NCBI RefSeq assembly: GCF_923081025.1
Contig: NZ_CAKLPZ010000002.1
Coordinates: 496,001-560,000 of the forward strand
DNA: 64,000 nucleotides
Direction of reading: 5' to 3'
Source: Neolewinella maritima
GTDB taxonomy: Bacteria; Bacteroidota; Bacteroidia; Chitinophagales; Saprospiraceae
The position numbers were made by a program, and so were the translations under genes. Below the pieces are notes generated by a model that saw only the letters and a list, made by a program, of their open reading frames with translations, did no database searches and was not told the origin of the DNA. Within the stretch, counting starts at the first letter, position 1. Each line of letters starts with the position of its first letter. Shown in pieces: positions 26,274 to 35,194 of this stretch.

Positions 26274-29200
26274 ATGCCCAGCCGTAAACTGTACGATTAC
26301 AACGCTAGCTTTAAAGACGAGCTAGCGCGCCTCAACGTGCAGCAGCGGCGGGCGGTAGACACCGTAGAGGGCCCCGTCATGGTCCTGGCCGGCCCCGGCA
26401 CCGGCAAGACTCACCTGCTGGCCGCCCGCATCGGCAACATCCTGCTGCAGACCGATGCCGGTGCCCACAACATCCTCTGCCTCACCTTCACCGACGCTGG
26501 GGTAAAGGCCATGCGTCAGCGCCTGCTCAGCTTCATCGGTCCCGAGGCGCACCGCGTGAGCATTTACACCTTCCACAGCTTCTGCAGCAACCTCATTCAG
26601 AACAACCTGCACTACTTCGGCCGGCCCGGGCTGGAGCCCCTTGCGGAACTGGAGCGTATCCGTATCATCCGCAGCCTGATGGACCGGCTTCCGCAGACCG
26701 ATCCCCTGCGCCTCGGTTACCACGAGACCTATCACTACGAGGATCACCTGCAGGACCTGTTTGCCCAGATGAAGGCCGAGAACTGGACCGAAGACGAGCT
26801 GCAGCAACGCATTAAGACCTACGTCGACGGACTGGAGTCCCACCCCGATTTCACCTACAAGCGTAAGTACAAGAACAAGCAAGCCGGTGACCCCAAGGAG
26901 GGGCAGGTGGCCGAGGAGCGCCTACGGATGGCCAAGCTGTCTTCCGCCGTGGCGCTGTTCCCCCACTACCAGGAGGCGCTCAAGGAACAGCGTCGCTACG
27001 ACTACGGCGACATGATCGGCTGGGTACTGCGCGCCTTCCACGATCATCCCGGTCTGCTGCTGAGCTACCAGGAGCGGTTCCGCTACCTGCTCATCGACGA
27101 ATTTCAGGATACCAACGGCAGCCAGGACCGCATCATCCGCCACCTCACTGATTACTGGGACTCCCCCAATGTATTCATCGTAGGCGACGACGACCAGGCT
27201 ATTTACGAGTTTCAGGGGGCGCGGCTCAATGCCATGATCGACTTCCAACGGCGCTACGCCAAGGACCTGACCATCGTCACCCTCAACGAAAACTACCGCA
27301 GCACCCAGCCCATCCTCGACGGTGCGGATGCCCTCATTAACCGCAATATCCTTCGCATTGGTGACCGCCTTCCCGAGCACCGCATCGATAAGCGATTGGT
27401 TAGTAATCATAGCGGGTCGGCTCTTACTCCAATAAAGGCGGGGGGGGAGGTCACCTACCTCTCCTTCACCGACCACCGGCAGGAGACCGGCTACCTCGTA
27501 GGCCAGCTCAAGCGGTGGCACGATGCCGGTATCCCCTGGTCCGAGCTGGCCGTCATCTACGCTAAGCATAGTCAGGCCGAGCTCCTCCGCCACCTACTGG
27601 AACGCGCCGGCATTCCCTACCGCAGTAAGCGGCGGCCGAACGTACTGGACGGCCGGCCCGTGCGCCAACTCCGCGAACTCCTCCGCTACCTACAGGCCGA
27701 GCAGGAACGACCGGGCACCGGAGAGTATCTGCTGTTCCGCATCCTGCACTTTCGCTGTTTCGGGCTATCGCCCCACGATCTCTCGCTGCTTAACTTGGGC
27801 CGGCTCGACACCCTGGGCCGCGACGGCCGGCTACCGAGCTGGCGGGAATACCTGCGGGCCGATGCCCTTTATCCAGTCGGTCTGGATGCCCCGCAGGACC
27901 TGCGCCGCGTAGCCGACTGGCTGGAGGAAGCCATCGGACTCATCGGCAGCCTGCCCCTGCCCGAGTACATCGAGTGGGTACTCAACGGCTCCGGGCTACT
28001 AGCCTCCGTGCTGCGTGACCCCAATCGGGCCGAGCTGCTACAGCACGTGGCCACCTTCACCGACTTCGTGCTGCGCGAGATCGCCCGCCGCCCCCGCATC
28101 ACGCTGACCGATCTGCTGGACACCCTGGTACAGATGGACGGCAACCGGATCGCCCTGCCCCTGCGGTCCCACCTCGATCAGGCGGATGCAGTCCTGCTGG
28201 TCACGGCACACAGCGCAAAGGGATTAGAATTCGAAAAGGTGTGGATGCTCGACTGTAGCGAAAAGGCCTGGGGAACGGGTGGTAGCCGCGCCAGTAACCG
28301 CTTCAAGCTCCCGGATACGCTCACTTACGCGACTACCGAAGATGAGGAGGAGGCCCGGCGGCGGCTCTTCTTCGTTGCCCTCACGCGTGCCCGCTCGGAG
28401 GTTATTCTCTCCTGCGCCGAGCTCAGTGTGCGTGATAAGATGCAGCAGCAGGTAGCCTTTGTGGATGAACTCATCGAAGCGGGTGGGGTAGCGGTACGGG
28501 AAGCCAGCCTCGATGCGGATACGCTGACGGAGCTTGCCCACCTCCAGTTACAGCCCAAGGACAAGGCCCGCTTCCCCGTACTGGAGCGCTCCGCGATCGC
28601 TGCCCTACTGGAAGACTTCCGCATGAGCGTGAGCGCGCTTTATGCCTACCTCGACTGTCCGCTGCGCTTCTACTACGAAAAGCTACTCCGCGTACCCGAT
28701 CGGGAACGGGAGCGCACGCTGTACGGCTCGGCCCTGCACGAGGCCCTGCAGAACTACTTCCTGCGCATGAAGCGGGACCCGGCACAGATCTTTCCCAGCA
28801 AGGAAGAGCTCATCTACAATTTCGAGATCGCACTCGGCCAGCGGCGGGGCCAGCTCACTACCCAGGGCTACCACAACCGACTGGAGCGCGGCCGCCGCGA
28901 ACTCGCTACCTACTACGACCGCTACCACAGCAGCTGGGTGCACGATGTAGAGATCGAATACCTGATCCGCAACGCCGAGGTAGACGGCATCCCCCTCACC
29001 GGCATCATCGACCGCGTCGACGTGATCAGCGATGCCTACGTCCGCGTGGTGGACTACAAGACCAGCACCAGCAGCTCCAATAAGCTGCGCCGGCCCACCG
29101 CCAAGGCTCCCCACGGCGGCGACTACTGGCGTCAGCTCACGTTCTATAAGCTACTGTTCGACAACCGGCCCGGCACCCTCCGCCGCGTGCGCGAGGGCCG

Positions 29201-29441
29201 CATTAGCTACCTACTTACCAATCCTGACGGAGAGCAACCCGAGGAACACCTGGAGCTCAACCAGCAGGATACCACTGCGCTACGCAAGATCCTAGCAGAA
29301 ACCTGGGAGGCCATCCAGGAGCAACAGTTCGACGGCTGCGGCAAACCCGACTGCGCTTGGTGCCGCTTCGTACAGGACCTGACCGATGAGGTGCCGCTGG
29401 AGCGCACCGAGGCGGTGTACGATCTGGATGATAGTGCATAG
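26274..29441 (+). CDS. UvrD/Rep-type helicase with C-terminal AddB/Cas4-like iron-sulfur nuclease domain
   Basis: This 1055-aa protein starts with a superfamily 1A helicase: Walker A GPGTGKT (residues 40-46), motif II LLIDEFQDTN, motif III VGDDDQAIYEFQGA, motif IV/V LNENYRST and SAKGLEFEKV, and motif VI FVALTRAR. The C-terminal 270 residues form a PD-(D/E)XK nuclease (GIIDRVD then VVDYKTS with Asp927/Lys929). Cysteines at 795 and at 1022, 1027 and 1030 (CX4CX2C) fit the 4Fe-4S staple of AddB/Cas4 nucleases. A role in double-strand-break end processing or repair is inferred. It begins at ATG 26274, 28 bp after prs. Confidence 0.88.
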   Translation: MPSRKLYDYNASFKDELARLNVQQRRAVDTVEGPVMVLAGPGTGKTHLLAARIGNILLQTDAGAHNILCLTFTDAGVKAMRQRLLSFIGPEAHRVSIYTFHSFCSNLIQNNLHYFGRPGLEPLAELERIRIIRSLMDRLPQTDPLRLGYHETYHYEDHLQDLFAQMKAENWTEDELQQRIKTYVDGLESHPDFTYKRKYKNKQAGDPKEGQVAEERLRMAKLSSAVALFPHYQEALKEQRRYDYGDMIGWVLRAFHDHPGLLLSYQERFRYLLIDEFQDTNGSQDRIIRHLTDYWDSPNVFIVGDDDQAIYEFQGARLNAMIDFQRRYAKDLTIVTLNENYRSTQPILDGADALINRNILRIGDRLPEHRIDKRLVSNHSGSALTPIKAGGEVTYLSFTDHRQETGYLVGQLKRWHDAGIPWSELAVIYAKHSQAELLRHLLERAGIPYRSKRRPNVLDGRPVRQLRELLRYLQAEQERPGTGEYLLFRILHFRCFGLSPHDLSLLNLGRLDTLGRDGRLPSWREYLRADALYPVGLDAPQDLRRVADWLEEAIGLIGSLPLPEYIEWVLNGSGLLASVLRDPNRAELLQHVATFTDFVLREIARRPRITLTDLLDTLVQMDGNRIALPLRSHLDQADAVLLVTAHSAKGLEFEKVWMLDCSEKAWGTGGSRASNRFKLPDTLTYATTEDEEEARRRLFFVALTRARSEVILSCAELSVRDKMQQQVAFVDELIEAGGVAVREASLDADTLTELAHLQLQPKDKARFPVLERSAIAALLEDFRMSVSALYAYLDCPLRFYYEKLLRVPDRERERTLYGSALHEALQNYFLRMKRDPAQIFPSKEELIYNFEIALGQRRGQLTTQGYHNRLERGRRELATYYDRYHSSWVHDVEIEYLIRNAEVDGIPLTGIIDRVDVISDAYVRVVDYKTSTSSSNKLRRPTAKAPHGGDYWRQLTFYKLLFDNRPGTLRRVREGRISYLLTNPDGEQPEEHLELNQQDTTALRKILAETWEAIQEQQFDGCGKPDCAWCRFVQDLTDEVPLERTEAVYDLDDSA

Positions 29442-29442
29442 G

Positions 29443-29536
29443 GTTAAACACAGAGTACACGGATTAAAGCACAGATGGCTTCACCGATTAATCCGTGAAA
29501 AATCCGTGCCCTGAATCTGTGTAATCCGTGTTTAAC
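29443..29536. repeat. Intergenic TTAAACAC-type palindromic repeat, copy D
   Basis: It begins GTTAAACACAGAGTACACGG and ends CCGTGTTTAAC. Arms of about 40 bp are imperfect reverse complements. It fills the gap between the convergent helicase and MBL genes and touches the MBL stop codon. Confidence 0.8.
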
Positions 29537-30180
29537 TAAAGAAACGGGTTCTCCCGCCGCTCTTCCCCGATCGTAGTACTGGGTCCGTGTCCCGGATATA
29601 CCATCACGCTATCCGGTAGCGGCATAAGCTTAGTTAGGATAGAGCCGATGAGTGCATCGTGATCTCCCATGGGGAGGTCGGTGCGCCCGATGGACCGCCG
29701 GAACAGTACGTCCCCGGCGATCACGTAGCCCTCCGCCGCATTGTAGAAGCAGATGCTGCCCGGGGAGTGACCCGGACAGAACAGCACCTGAAAGCTAGCC
29801 TCGCCCAGGCGCACCGTATCTCCTTCATTGATGAAGTAGTCCGGGGCCGGAGAGGGCACCATCGGGGGCATCCCGTAGGCCTGCACGAACATGGGTGCGG
29901 CCTCCAGAACTTGTTGCTCCAGGGGGTGAATGCCGAGCTGGAGCTCGTACTTGTCAACCACGAAGGCGTTGCCGAACACGTGGTCAAAGTGACAGTGGGT
30001 ATTGATCAGCTGTACGGGCTTCAGCTGCAGCCGCTCGATGGTGGCTACCAACTCCCGCTCTTCGGCGGGAGTATGGCAGCCGGGATCGAACACGATCGCC
30101 TCACGGGTATCGTCGTCGTAGACCAGGTAGGTATTCTCCTGGACGGCATTCTGGGTCAGAAACGTAACGGTAGTAGCCAT
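29536..30180 (-). CDS. MBL-fold metallohydrolase (glyoxalase II-like)
   Basis: The 214-aa protein has the metallo-beta-lactamase metal motif THCHFDH (His62, His64, Asp66, His67) and later ligands in CPGHSPGS and YPGHGP. This matches the YcbL/GloB-like group, which hydrolyses small thioesters such as S-lactoylglutathione. Its short C-terminus lacks the helical substrate domain of true GloB, so the substrate is uncertain. Start is ATG 30180. It lies 18 bp downstream of rho on the same strand and probably shares its transcript. Confidence 0.88.
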   Translation of the reverse strand: MATTVTFLTQNAVQENTYLVYDDDTREAIVFDPGCHTPAEERELVATIERLQLKPVQLINTHCHFDHVFGNAFVVDKYELQLGIHPLEQQVLEAAPMFVQAYGMPPMVPSPAPDYFINEGDTVRLGEASFQVLFCPGHSPGSICFYNAAEGYVIAGDVLFRRSIGRTDLPMGDHDALIGSILTKLMPLPDSVMVYPGHGPSTTIGEERRENPFL

Positions 30181-30198
30181 GGCACCTGCGCGCGCGCC

Positions 30199-32193
30199 CT
30201 AGCTATTCATGGTGGCGAGGAACTCCTCGTTGCCGGTGGTATTCTTCATGTGGCGCATGAGGAACAGGAAGGCTTCTTCGGGCTTCATGTCGGCCAGGTG
30301 GTTGCGGAGGATGAACATGCGCTGGAGGGTTTCCCGGTCCAGGAGCAGGTCGTCGCGCCGCGTACTGGAGCGGGTGAAGTCGATGCTGGGGTACATGCGC
30401 TTGTTGGCCAGCTGGCGGTCCAGCTGAAGCTCCATGTTGCCGGTACCCTTGAATTCCTCGAAGATGACCTCGTCCATGCGGGAGCCGGTATCGATGAGGG
30501 CGGTAGCGAGGATGGTCAGCGAGCCGCCGCCGTCGATGTTGCGCGCCGCACCGAAGAACTTCTTGGGCTTCTGCAGGGCGTTGGCCTCGACACCACCGGA
30601 GAGCACCTTGCCGGAGCTGGGCTGCACGGTGTTGTAGGCGCGGGCCAGGCGGGTGATCGAGTCGAGCAGGATACAGACGTCGTGGCCGGATTCGACCAGG
30701 CGCTTGCTCTTTTCGAGCACGACGTTGGCCACGCGGACGTGGTTCTCGGCCGGCTCGTCGAAGGTGGAGCTGATGACCTCGGCCTTCACGCTGCGCTTCA
30801 TGTCGGTGACTTCCTCGGGGCGCTCGTCTACGAGCAGCACGATGAGGTAGGTCTCGGGGTGGTTCTTGGCAATGGCGTTGGCCACATCCTTGAGCAGGAA
30901 GGTCTTACCCGACTTAGGCTGGGAGACGATCAGGCCCCGCTGTCCCTTACCCAGGGGAGCGAACAGGTCGAACAGGCGCATACCGTAGTCGCGGCCGGTA
31001 GCCGAGCCCGATAGCGTGAACTTCTCGGTCGGGAACTGGGCGGTGAGGTAATCGAAGGGCACCCGGTCACGGATGTCCTTGGGGTCGAAGCCGTTGATCT
31101 TCTCGACGTCGAGCAGCGCGAAGTACTTCTCGCCCTCCTTGGGGGGCTTGACGGGGCCGCGCACGGTATCGCCGGTGCGCAGACCGAAGGACTTGACCTG
31201 CTGCTGGCTGACGTAGACGTCGTCCGGGCTGGTCGTATAGTTGTAGTCGGGCGAGCGCAGGAAGCCGTAGCCATCGGGCATCATCTCCAGGATACCAGTG
31301 ACGTTGACCAGGCCGTCGAGCTTGTACTCGGGCTGCTGGCTGCGGCGGTTGTCGTTGCGGTTGTTGCCGCCGCGCTCGTTGTTATTACCGCGCTCGTTGT
31401 TGTTGCCACGGTCGCTGTTGCGGTTATTGCCGCCCCGCTCGCCGCGGCGATTATTGTTGCCGCTGTCGTCCCGCTCCTCGGTGCGGCCACGGTTGCCGTA
31501 GCGCTCGTTGCGAGAGTTGTTGTCGTCCTCGTCGCTACTGCCGTTGTCGTCGGAATTATTGTTGCTGTTGCGACCGCGGCCCCGTCCGCGGGACTTCTGC
31601 TGGTCGTCTTCCGTGTCGTCGGACTTTTCGGACTTTTCGTTGCGACCCCGACCGTTGCTGCGGTTGCCGGAGGTGTCGTCGGAGTCGCTGCTACGCTCTT
31701 CGCGCACACTGCGACGGCCACGACCGCGTCCGCGGCTGTTGCTGCGTTCGTCTTCGCTCGACTTATCGCCTGATTTATCGTTGGACTGCTGGTCTGCTTT
31801 GTCGTCGGTCGACTCATCGTCCTTGCTGCTGTTGCGGCGGCCGCGGCCCCGTGCGGGGCGTTTGGTCTCTTCGTCGCTGCTGTCGTTGTTGCGGCTGCTG
31901 CGACGACCCCGGCCACGGCTGGGTTTTTCGTCTTTTTCGGCGCTATCCTCGGTAGTCTCTCCCCGGCGGGCGGCGGAGGCGGCGGCTTCGGCGCGGCGGT
32001 TAGGTACGCGGTCGGTGTCGGAGGCGGCGGGCGGCTCGCTGACGGTTTCGGTGCCCTTTACGGCCTGCTGCTCGAGCAGGGCCAGGATGAGGTCCTGCTT
32101 ATTGAGCTTCTTGTAGGATTTAAGGCCGAGGGTTTCTGCGTAGTCCCGTAGTTCGGGGACCAGCATGCTCTGTAATTGCGCTATGCTAAACAT
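30199..32193 (-). CDS. rho: Transcription termination factor Rho with large disordered insertion
   Basis: Rho is the hexameric RNA helicase that ends transcription at C-rich sites. The 664-aa protein starts with a Rho_N/SAP-like segment (about 1-45). A low-complexity region rich in Arg, Gly, Asn, Asp and Ser (about 60-290) follows, with [15 protein letters not shown] and NRNDNRR stretches. The cold-shock RNA-binding domain has [12 protein letters not shown] and the ATPase has Walker A QPKSGKT and Walker [17 protein letters not shown]. Rho with such insertions is typical of Bacteroidota; in Bacteroides the insertion is reported to drive phase separation. A C-rich leader precedes the gene. Confidence 0.95.
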   Translation of the reverse strand: MFSIAQLQSMLVPELRDYAETLGLKSYKKLNKQDLILALLEQQAVKGTETVSEPPAASDTDRVPNRRAEAAASAARRGETTEDSAEKDEKPSRGRGRRSSRNNDSSDEETKRPARGRGRRNSSKDDESTDDKADQQSNDKSGDKSSEDERSNSRGRGRGRRSVREERSSDSDDTSGNRSNGRGRNEKSEKSDDTEDDQQKSRGRGRGRNSNNNSDDNGSSDEDDNNSRNERYGNRGRTEERDDSGNNNRRGERGGNNRNSDRGNNNERGNNNERGGNNRNDNRRSQQPEYKLDGLVNVTGILEMMPDGYGFLRSPDYNYTTSPDDVYVSQQQVKSFGLRTGDTVRGPVKPPKEGEKYFALLDVEKINGFDPKDIRDRVPFDYLTAQFPTEKFTLSGSATGRDYGMRLFDLFAPLGKGQRGLIVSQPKSGKTFLLKDVANAIAKNHPETYLIVLLVDERPEEVTDMKRSVKAEVISSTFDEPAENHVRVANVVLEKSKRLVESGHDVCILLDSITRLARAYNTVQPSSGKVLSGGVEANALQKPKKFFGAARNIDGGGSLTILATALIDTGSRMDEVIFEEFKGTGNMELQLDRQLANKRMYPSIDFTRSSTRRDDLLLDRETLQRMFILRNHLADMKPEEAFLFLMRHMKNTTGNEEFLATMNS

Positions 32194-32375
32194 CTAGAGT
32201 GGAGATCGTAAAGGAGAAAAAGGATGGGAGTGGGAGCCCGGGAAAGCAGGCCGGCCTCCCGAACGGAAGCATGAAGTGGACCTGAGAGGGCGGAGAATGG
32301 TAACGGCGGACCGGAGTGCGGGGCAGATATGCCGGCTCAGAGCCTGCACGCGGAGTCGCTTACCTCGCAAAGCTA
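32194..32375 (-). promoter_or_regulatory. rho leader: -7 element and pyrimidine-rich, rut-like untranslated region
   Basis: The minus strand has TAGCTTTG (32375-32368), an exact TAnnTTTG match, which would give a leader of about 165 nt before ATG 32193. The last 110 nt or so of this leader are strongly C/T-rich and G-poor (for example CTCCCACTCCCATCC). This is the composition of a Rho utilisation site, so Rho may terminate its own transcript. No convincing -33 element is seen. Confidence 0.5.
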
Positions 32376-32494
32376 CAACCTATTGTCCGTAATTAGCGGT
32401 GCACCGGGATGCAAACTTGCAACTAAATACAGACCAGCCCACCTAAAGGTTTAGCTACGCCGCGGATACGCCCCGGCGGACCTGCCCTTTCACT

Positions 32495-32502
32495 TACCTT
32501 TG
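32495..32502 (+). promoter_or_regulatory. -7 element for serS
   Basis: TACCTTTG, an exact TAnnTTTG match, ends 22 nt before ATG 32525. The rest of the 331-bp rho-serS gap (32376-32494) contains no gene that I can see. Confidence 0.55.
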
Positions 32503-32524
32503 CCGCCCCTAAACGTCACAGTAT

Positions 32525-33805
32525 ATGCTATTGGTACACACCCTGCGCGAGGAGCGCGAACGGGTACTCGCAGGACTTCAGAAGCGCCACCTCGACGCCG
32601 CCGCCGCGGTAGATCGCATCGTGGCCCTGGACGATCAGCGTAAGGAGCTCCAGACCAGCAACGATACCCTCCTGGCCGAGCGCAACACCCTGTCCAGCGA
32701 GATCGGTACCCTCTTCAAGTCCGGCCGCAAGGACGAAGCCAACGCCCTGCGCGAGCGCGTCAACGAGATCAAGGGCGCGGTCGCCGGTGCGGAGGAAACC
32801 CTGAAGGGCGTACTGCAGGAGCTGGAAGACGCACTACTACAACTGCCCAACGTACCCCACGAACTGGTACCCACAGGCAGCAGTGCCGAAGACAATGAGG
32901 TATTCAAAGCCTACCCCGGCGAGCTGCCCACACTGGTGGATGGTGCCCAGCCCCACTGGGAGCTCGCCGAGACCTACGGCATCTTCAGCCTCGAACTGGG
33001 GGTGCGCACCACCGGCAGCGGCTTTCCGGTCTTCACCGGACAGGGGGCCCGCCTGCAGCGCGCCCTAGTTAACTACTTCCTGGACCGCAACACCGCCGCC
33101 GGCTACACCGAGTACGCCCCCCCGCTGCTGGTCAATGAAGACACCGCCCGCGCTACCGGTCAGCTGCCCGATAAGGAGGGACAGATGTACTACATACCGG
33201 AAGACGACCTCTACCTGATCCCCACCGCCGAGGTACCACTAACCAACCTGTACCGCGGCGAGCTGCTCGACGCCGGGCAGCTGCCCGTACAGCTCACCGG
33301 CTATACCCCCTGCTTCCGGCGGGAGGCGGGTAGCTACGGCGCCCACGTGCGCGGACTCAACCGCGTACACCAGTTCGACAAGGTGGAGATCGTACAACTC
33401 ACCTTGCCCGAGGAGAGCTACACGAAGCTGGACGAGATGGTCGCCCACGTCGGCAGCCTGCTCGACGAGCTACAGCTTCCGTACCGGATCCTGCGGCTGT
33501 GCGGCGGCGATATGGGTTTCACCTCCGCGCTGACCTACGACTTCGAGGTCTGGAGTGCCGCCCAGCAGCGCTGGCTCGAGGTCAGTAGCGTATCCAACTT
33601 CGAGACCTTCCAGAGCAACCGCCTCAAGCTGCGCTACCGTGGCGAGCGGGGCAACGAACTGCTGCATACCCTCAACGGCAGCGCGCTGGCCCTGCCGCGC
33701 ATCATCGCCGCCCTGCTAGAGAACAACCAGCAGCCGGACGGTATTTTACTACCGGAAGTCCTACATGGCTACCTGGGCAAGGAGCGATTGACGCCCGTGG
33801 CCTAG
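32525..33805 (+). CDS. serS: Seryl-tRNA synthetase
   Basis: This class II synthetase of 426 aa charges tRNA-Ser. The N-terminal antiparallel coiled coil (about 25-110) holds the long variable arm of tRNA-Ser. The catalytic core shows SGFPVFTGQGARLQRALVNYF (motif 1), CFRREAGSYGAHVRGLNRVHQF (motif 2) and LNGSALALPRIIAALLEN (motif 3). Start is ATG 32525 after a TACCTTTG promoter element. All expected domains are complete. Confidence 0.96.
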   Translation: MLLVHTLREERERVLAGLQKRHLDAAAAVDRIVALDDQRKELQTSNDTLLAERNTLSSEIGTLFKSGRKDEANALRERVNEIKGAVAGAEETLKGVLQELEDALLQLPNVPHELVPTGSSAEDNEVFKAYPGELPTLVDGAQPHWELAETYGIFSLELGVRTTGSGFPVFTGQGARLQRALVNYFLDRNTAAGYTEYAPPLLVNEDTARATGQLPDKEGQMYYIPEDDLYLIPTAEVPLTNLYRGELLDAGQLPVQLTGYTPCFRREAGSYGAHVRGLNRVHQFDKVEIVQLTLPEESYTKLDEMVAHVGSLLDELQLPYRILRLCGGDMGFTSALTYDFEVWSAAQQRWLEVSSVSNFETFQSNRLKLRYRGERGNELLHTLNGSALALPRIIAALLENNQQPDGILLPEVLHGYLGKERLTPVA

Positions 33806-33826
33806 GCAGCCGTAAACCCATTCAGT

Positions 33827-34531
33827 ATGCTCAGCGGCGGATACGGTATCTACATCATCATCACCCTGGTCTTCGCCGGCGTAGGCTGGCTGGCGAGCAA
33901 CAAGCTCAAGGGCACCTTCGAGAAGTACAGCCGCGTACCCATGACCAGTGGGATGAGCGGCGCGGAGGTCGCCCAGCGCATGCTCACCCACTACAACATC
34001 CGGGACGTCAAGATCGTAGCCGGACAGGGTACGCTGACCGATCACTACAACCCCGCTACCCGCACCGTTAGCCTCAGTCCGGCCGTCTTCGAGGGCCGCA
34101 ACGTATCGGCCGCCGCCGTAGCCAGTCATGAATGCGGCCACGCCGTGCAGCACGCCGAGGGCTACGCCTGGCTGCAGTTTCGCAGCAAGATGGTGCCGGT
34201 GGTGCAGGTCGCTTCCCGCTTCCAGAGCATCCTGCTGATGCTTACCGTAGGGGGTATCGCCGGCGGATTTTTCGGACAGACGATGCTGCTCATTACCATT
34301 GCAGCCTTTGCCATCACCACCCTATTCAGCGTAGCTACGCTGCCGGTGGAGTTCGACGCCAGCCGCCGCGCCCTGGCCTGGCTGGAGCAGAGCGGTACGG
34401 CTACCGGCCCCCTGCACGACGGAGCCAAGGATGCCCTCTGGTGGGCGGCTATGACCTACGTGGTGGCGGCGCTGTCGGCCCTGACCATTCTTTTTTGGCT
34501 CATCCTGCGGTATATGGGTAGCCGCCGCTAA
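33827..34531 (+). CDS. Neutral zinc metallopeptidase, YugP family
   Basis: A 234-aa integral membrane protein with the zinc motif HECGH (His101-Glu102-Cys-Gly-His105) in ASHECGHAVQHAEGYAWL. Hydrophobic segments lie at about 5-20, 130-150, 152-172 and 205-228. The family (Peptidase_M membrane type, YugP) is widespread and its substrates are unknown. Start is ATG 33827, 21 bp after serS. Confidence 0.88.
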   Translation: MLSGGYGIYIIITLVFAGVGWLASNKLKGTFEKYSRVPMTSGMSGAEVAQRMLTHYNIRDVKIVAGQGTLTDHYNPATRTVSLSPAVFEGRNVSAAAVASHECGHAVQHAEGYAWLQFRSKMVPVVQVASRFQSILLMLTVGGIAGGFFGQTMLLITIAAFAITTLFSVATLPVEFDASRRALAWLEQSGTATGPLHDGAKDALWWAAMTYVVAALSALTILFWLILRYMGSRR

Positions 34532-34536
34532 TTGCC

Positions 34537-34544
34537 TACTTTTG
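34537..34544 (+). promoter_or_regulatory. -7 element for frr
   Basis: TACTTTTG, an exact TAnnTTTG match, lies just after the metallopeptidase stop and about 76 nt before ATG 34621. Confidence 0.45.
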
Positions 34545-34620
34545 GCCCGCTCCCGTGTGGGATGGCGGACCGCCCACGTCCTACTCTTCGTACATCATAT
34601 ACCGTAAATCCTAGATCGAA

Positions 34621-35184
34621 ATGGAAGACCTCCTCAGTGACCAGCTGGAAGAAAACAAAATGCTCATGGAAGAGGCCATCGAGCACCTCGAACGCGAACT
34701 GGTCAAAGTGCGCACCGGCAAGGCCAGCCCCGCCATGCTGCACGGTATCATGGTCAACTACTACGGCGTGCCGACCCCCCTGGCCCAGACCTCCAGTCTC
34801 GGCACGGCCGACAGCCGCACCATCACCATCCAGCCCTTCGACAAGTCTAACCTGCCGGCCATCGAGAAGGCCATCTTCGAGGCCAACCTCGGCGTGACCC
34901 CCCAGAACGACGGGCAACTCATCCGCATCAACGTTCCCCCGCTGACCACCGAGCGCCGCGCCCAGCTCGCCAAGGTCGTTAAGGCCGAAGGCGAAGAGGC
35001 CAAGATCTCGATCCGCAACGCCCGCCGCGACGCCATGGAGAGCATCAAGAAGGAAGTCAAGAACGGCTACCCCGAAGACGCCGGTAAGCGCATGGAAGAC
35101 CGCGTACAGGAATGGACCGATACCCTCAGCAAGAAGGTAGAAACCATCGTAGAGAACAAGGAGCGGGAAGTCATGACCCTGTAG
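34621..35184 (+). CDS. frr: Ribosome recycling factor
   Basis: RRF splits post-termination ribosomes together with EF-G. The 187-aa length is typical. It shows the family segments VRTGKASPAMLHGIMVNYYG, ITIQPFDKSNLPAIEKAI, NDGQLIRINVPPLTTERRAQL and the helical C-terminus with VRNARRDA-like ISIRNARRDAMESIKK. Start is ATG 34621. It is convergent with comEC (10 bp gap). pyrH, its usual partner, is not adjacent. Confidence 0.96.
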   Translation: MEDLLSDQLEENKMLMEEAIEHLERELVKVRTGKASPAMLHGIMVNYYGVPTPLAQTSSLGTADSRTITIQPFDKSNLPAIEKAIFEANLGVTPQNDGQLIRINVPPLTTERRAQLAKVVKAEGEEAKISIRNARRDAMESIKKEVKNGYPEDAGKRMEDRVQEWTDTLSKKVETIVENKEREVMTL

Positions 35185-35194
35185 CGAGCACCCG

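Noticed and set aside
29659..31014. A 451-codon plus-strand frame across the MBL and rho genes
   Set aside because: It spans two well-supported minus-strand genes, and its composition is that of a complement frame.
31508..32116. A Ser/Arg/Leu-rich plus-strand frame opposite the rho insertion
   Set aside because: It is the complement of the low-complexity part of rho.
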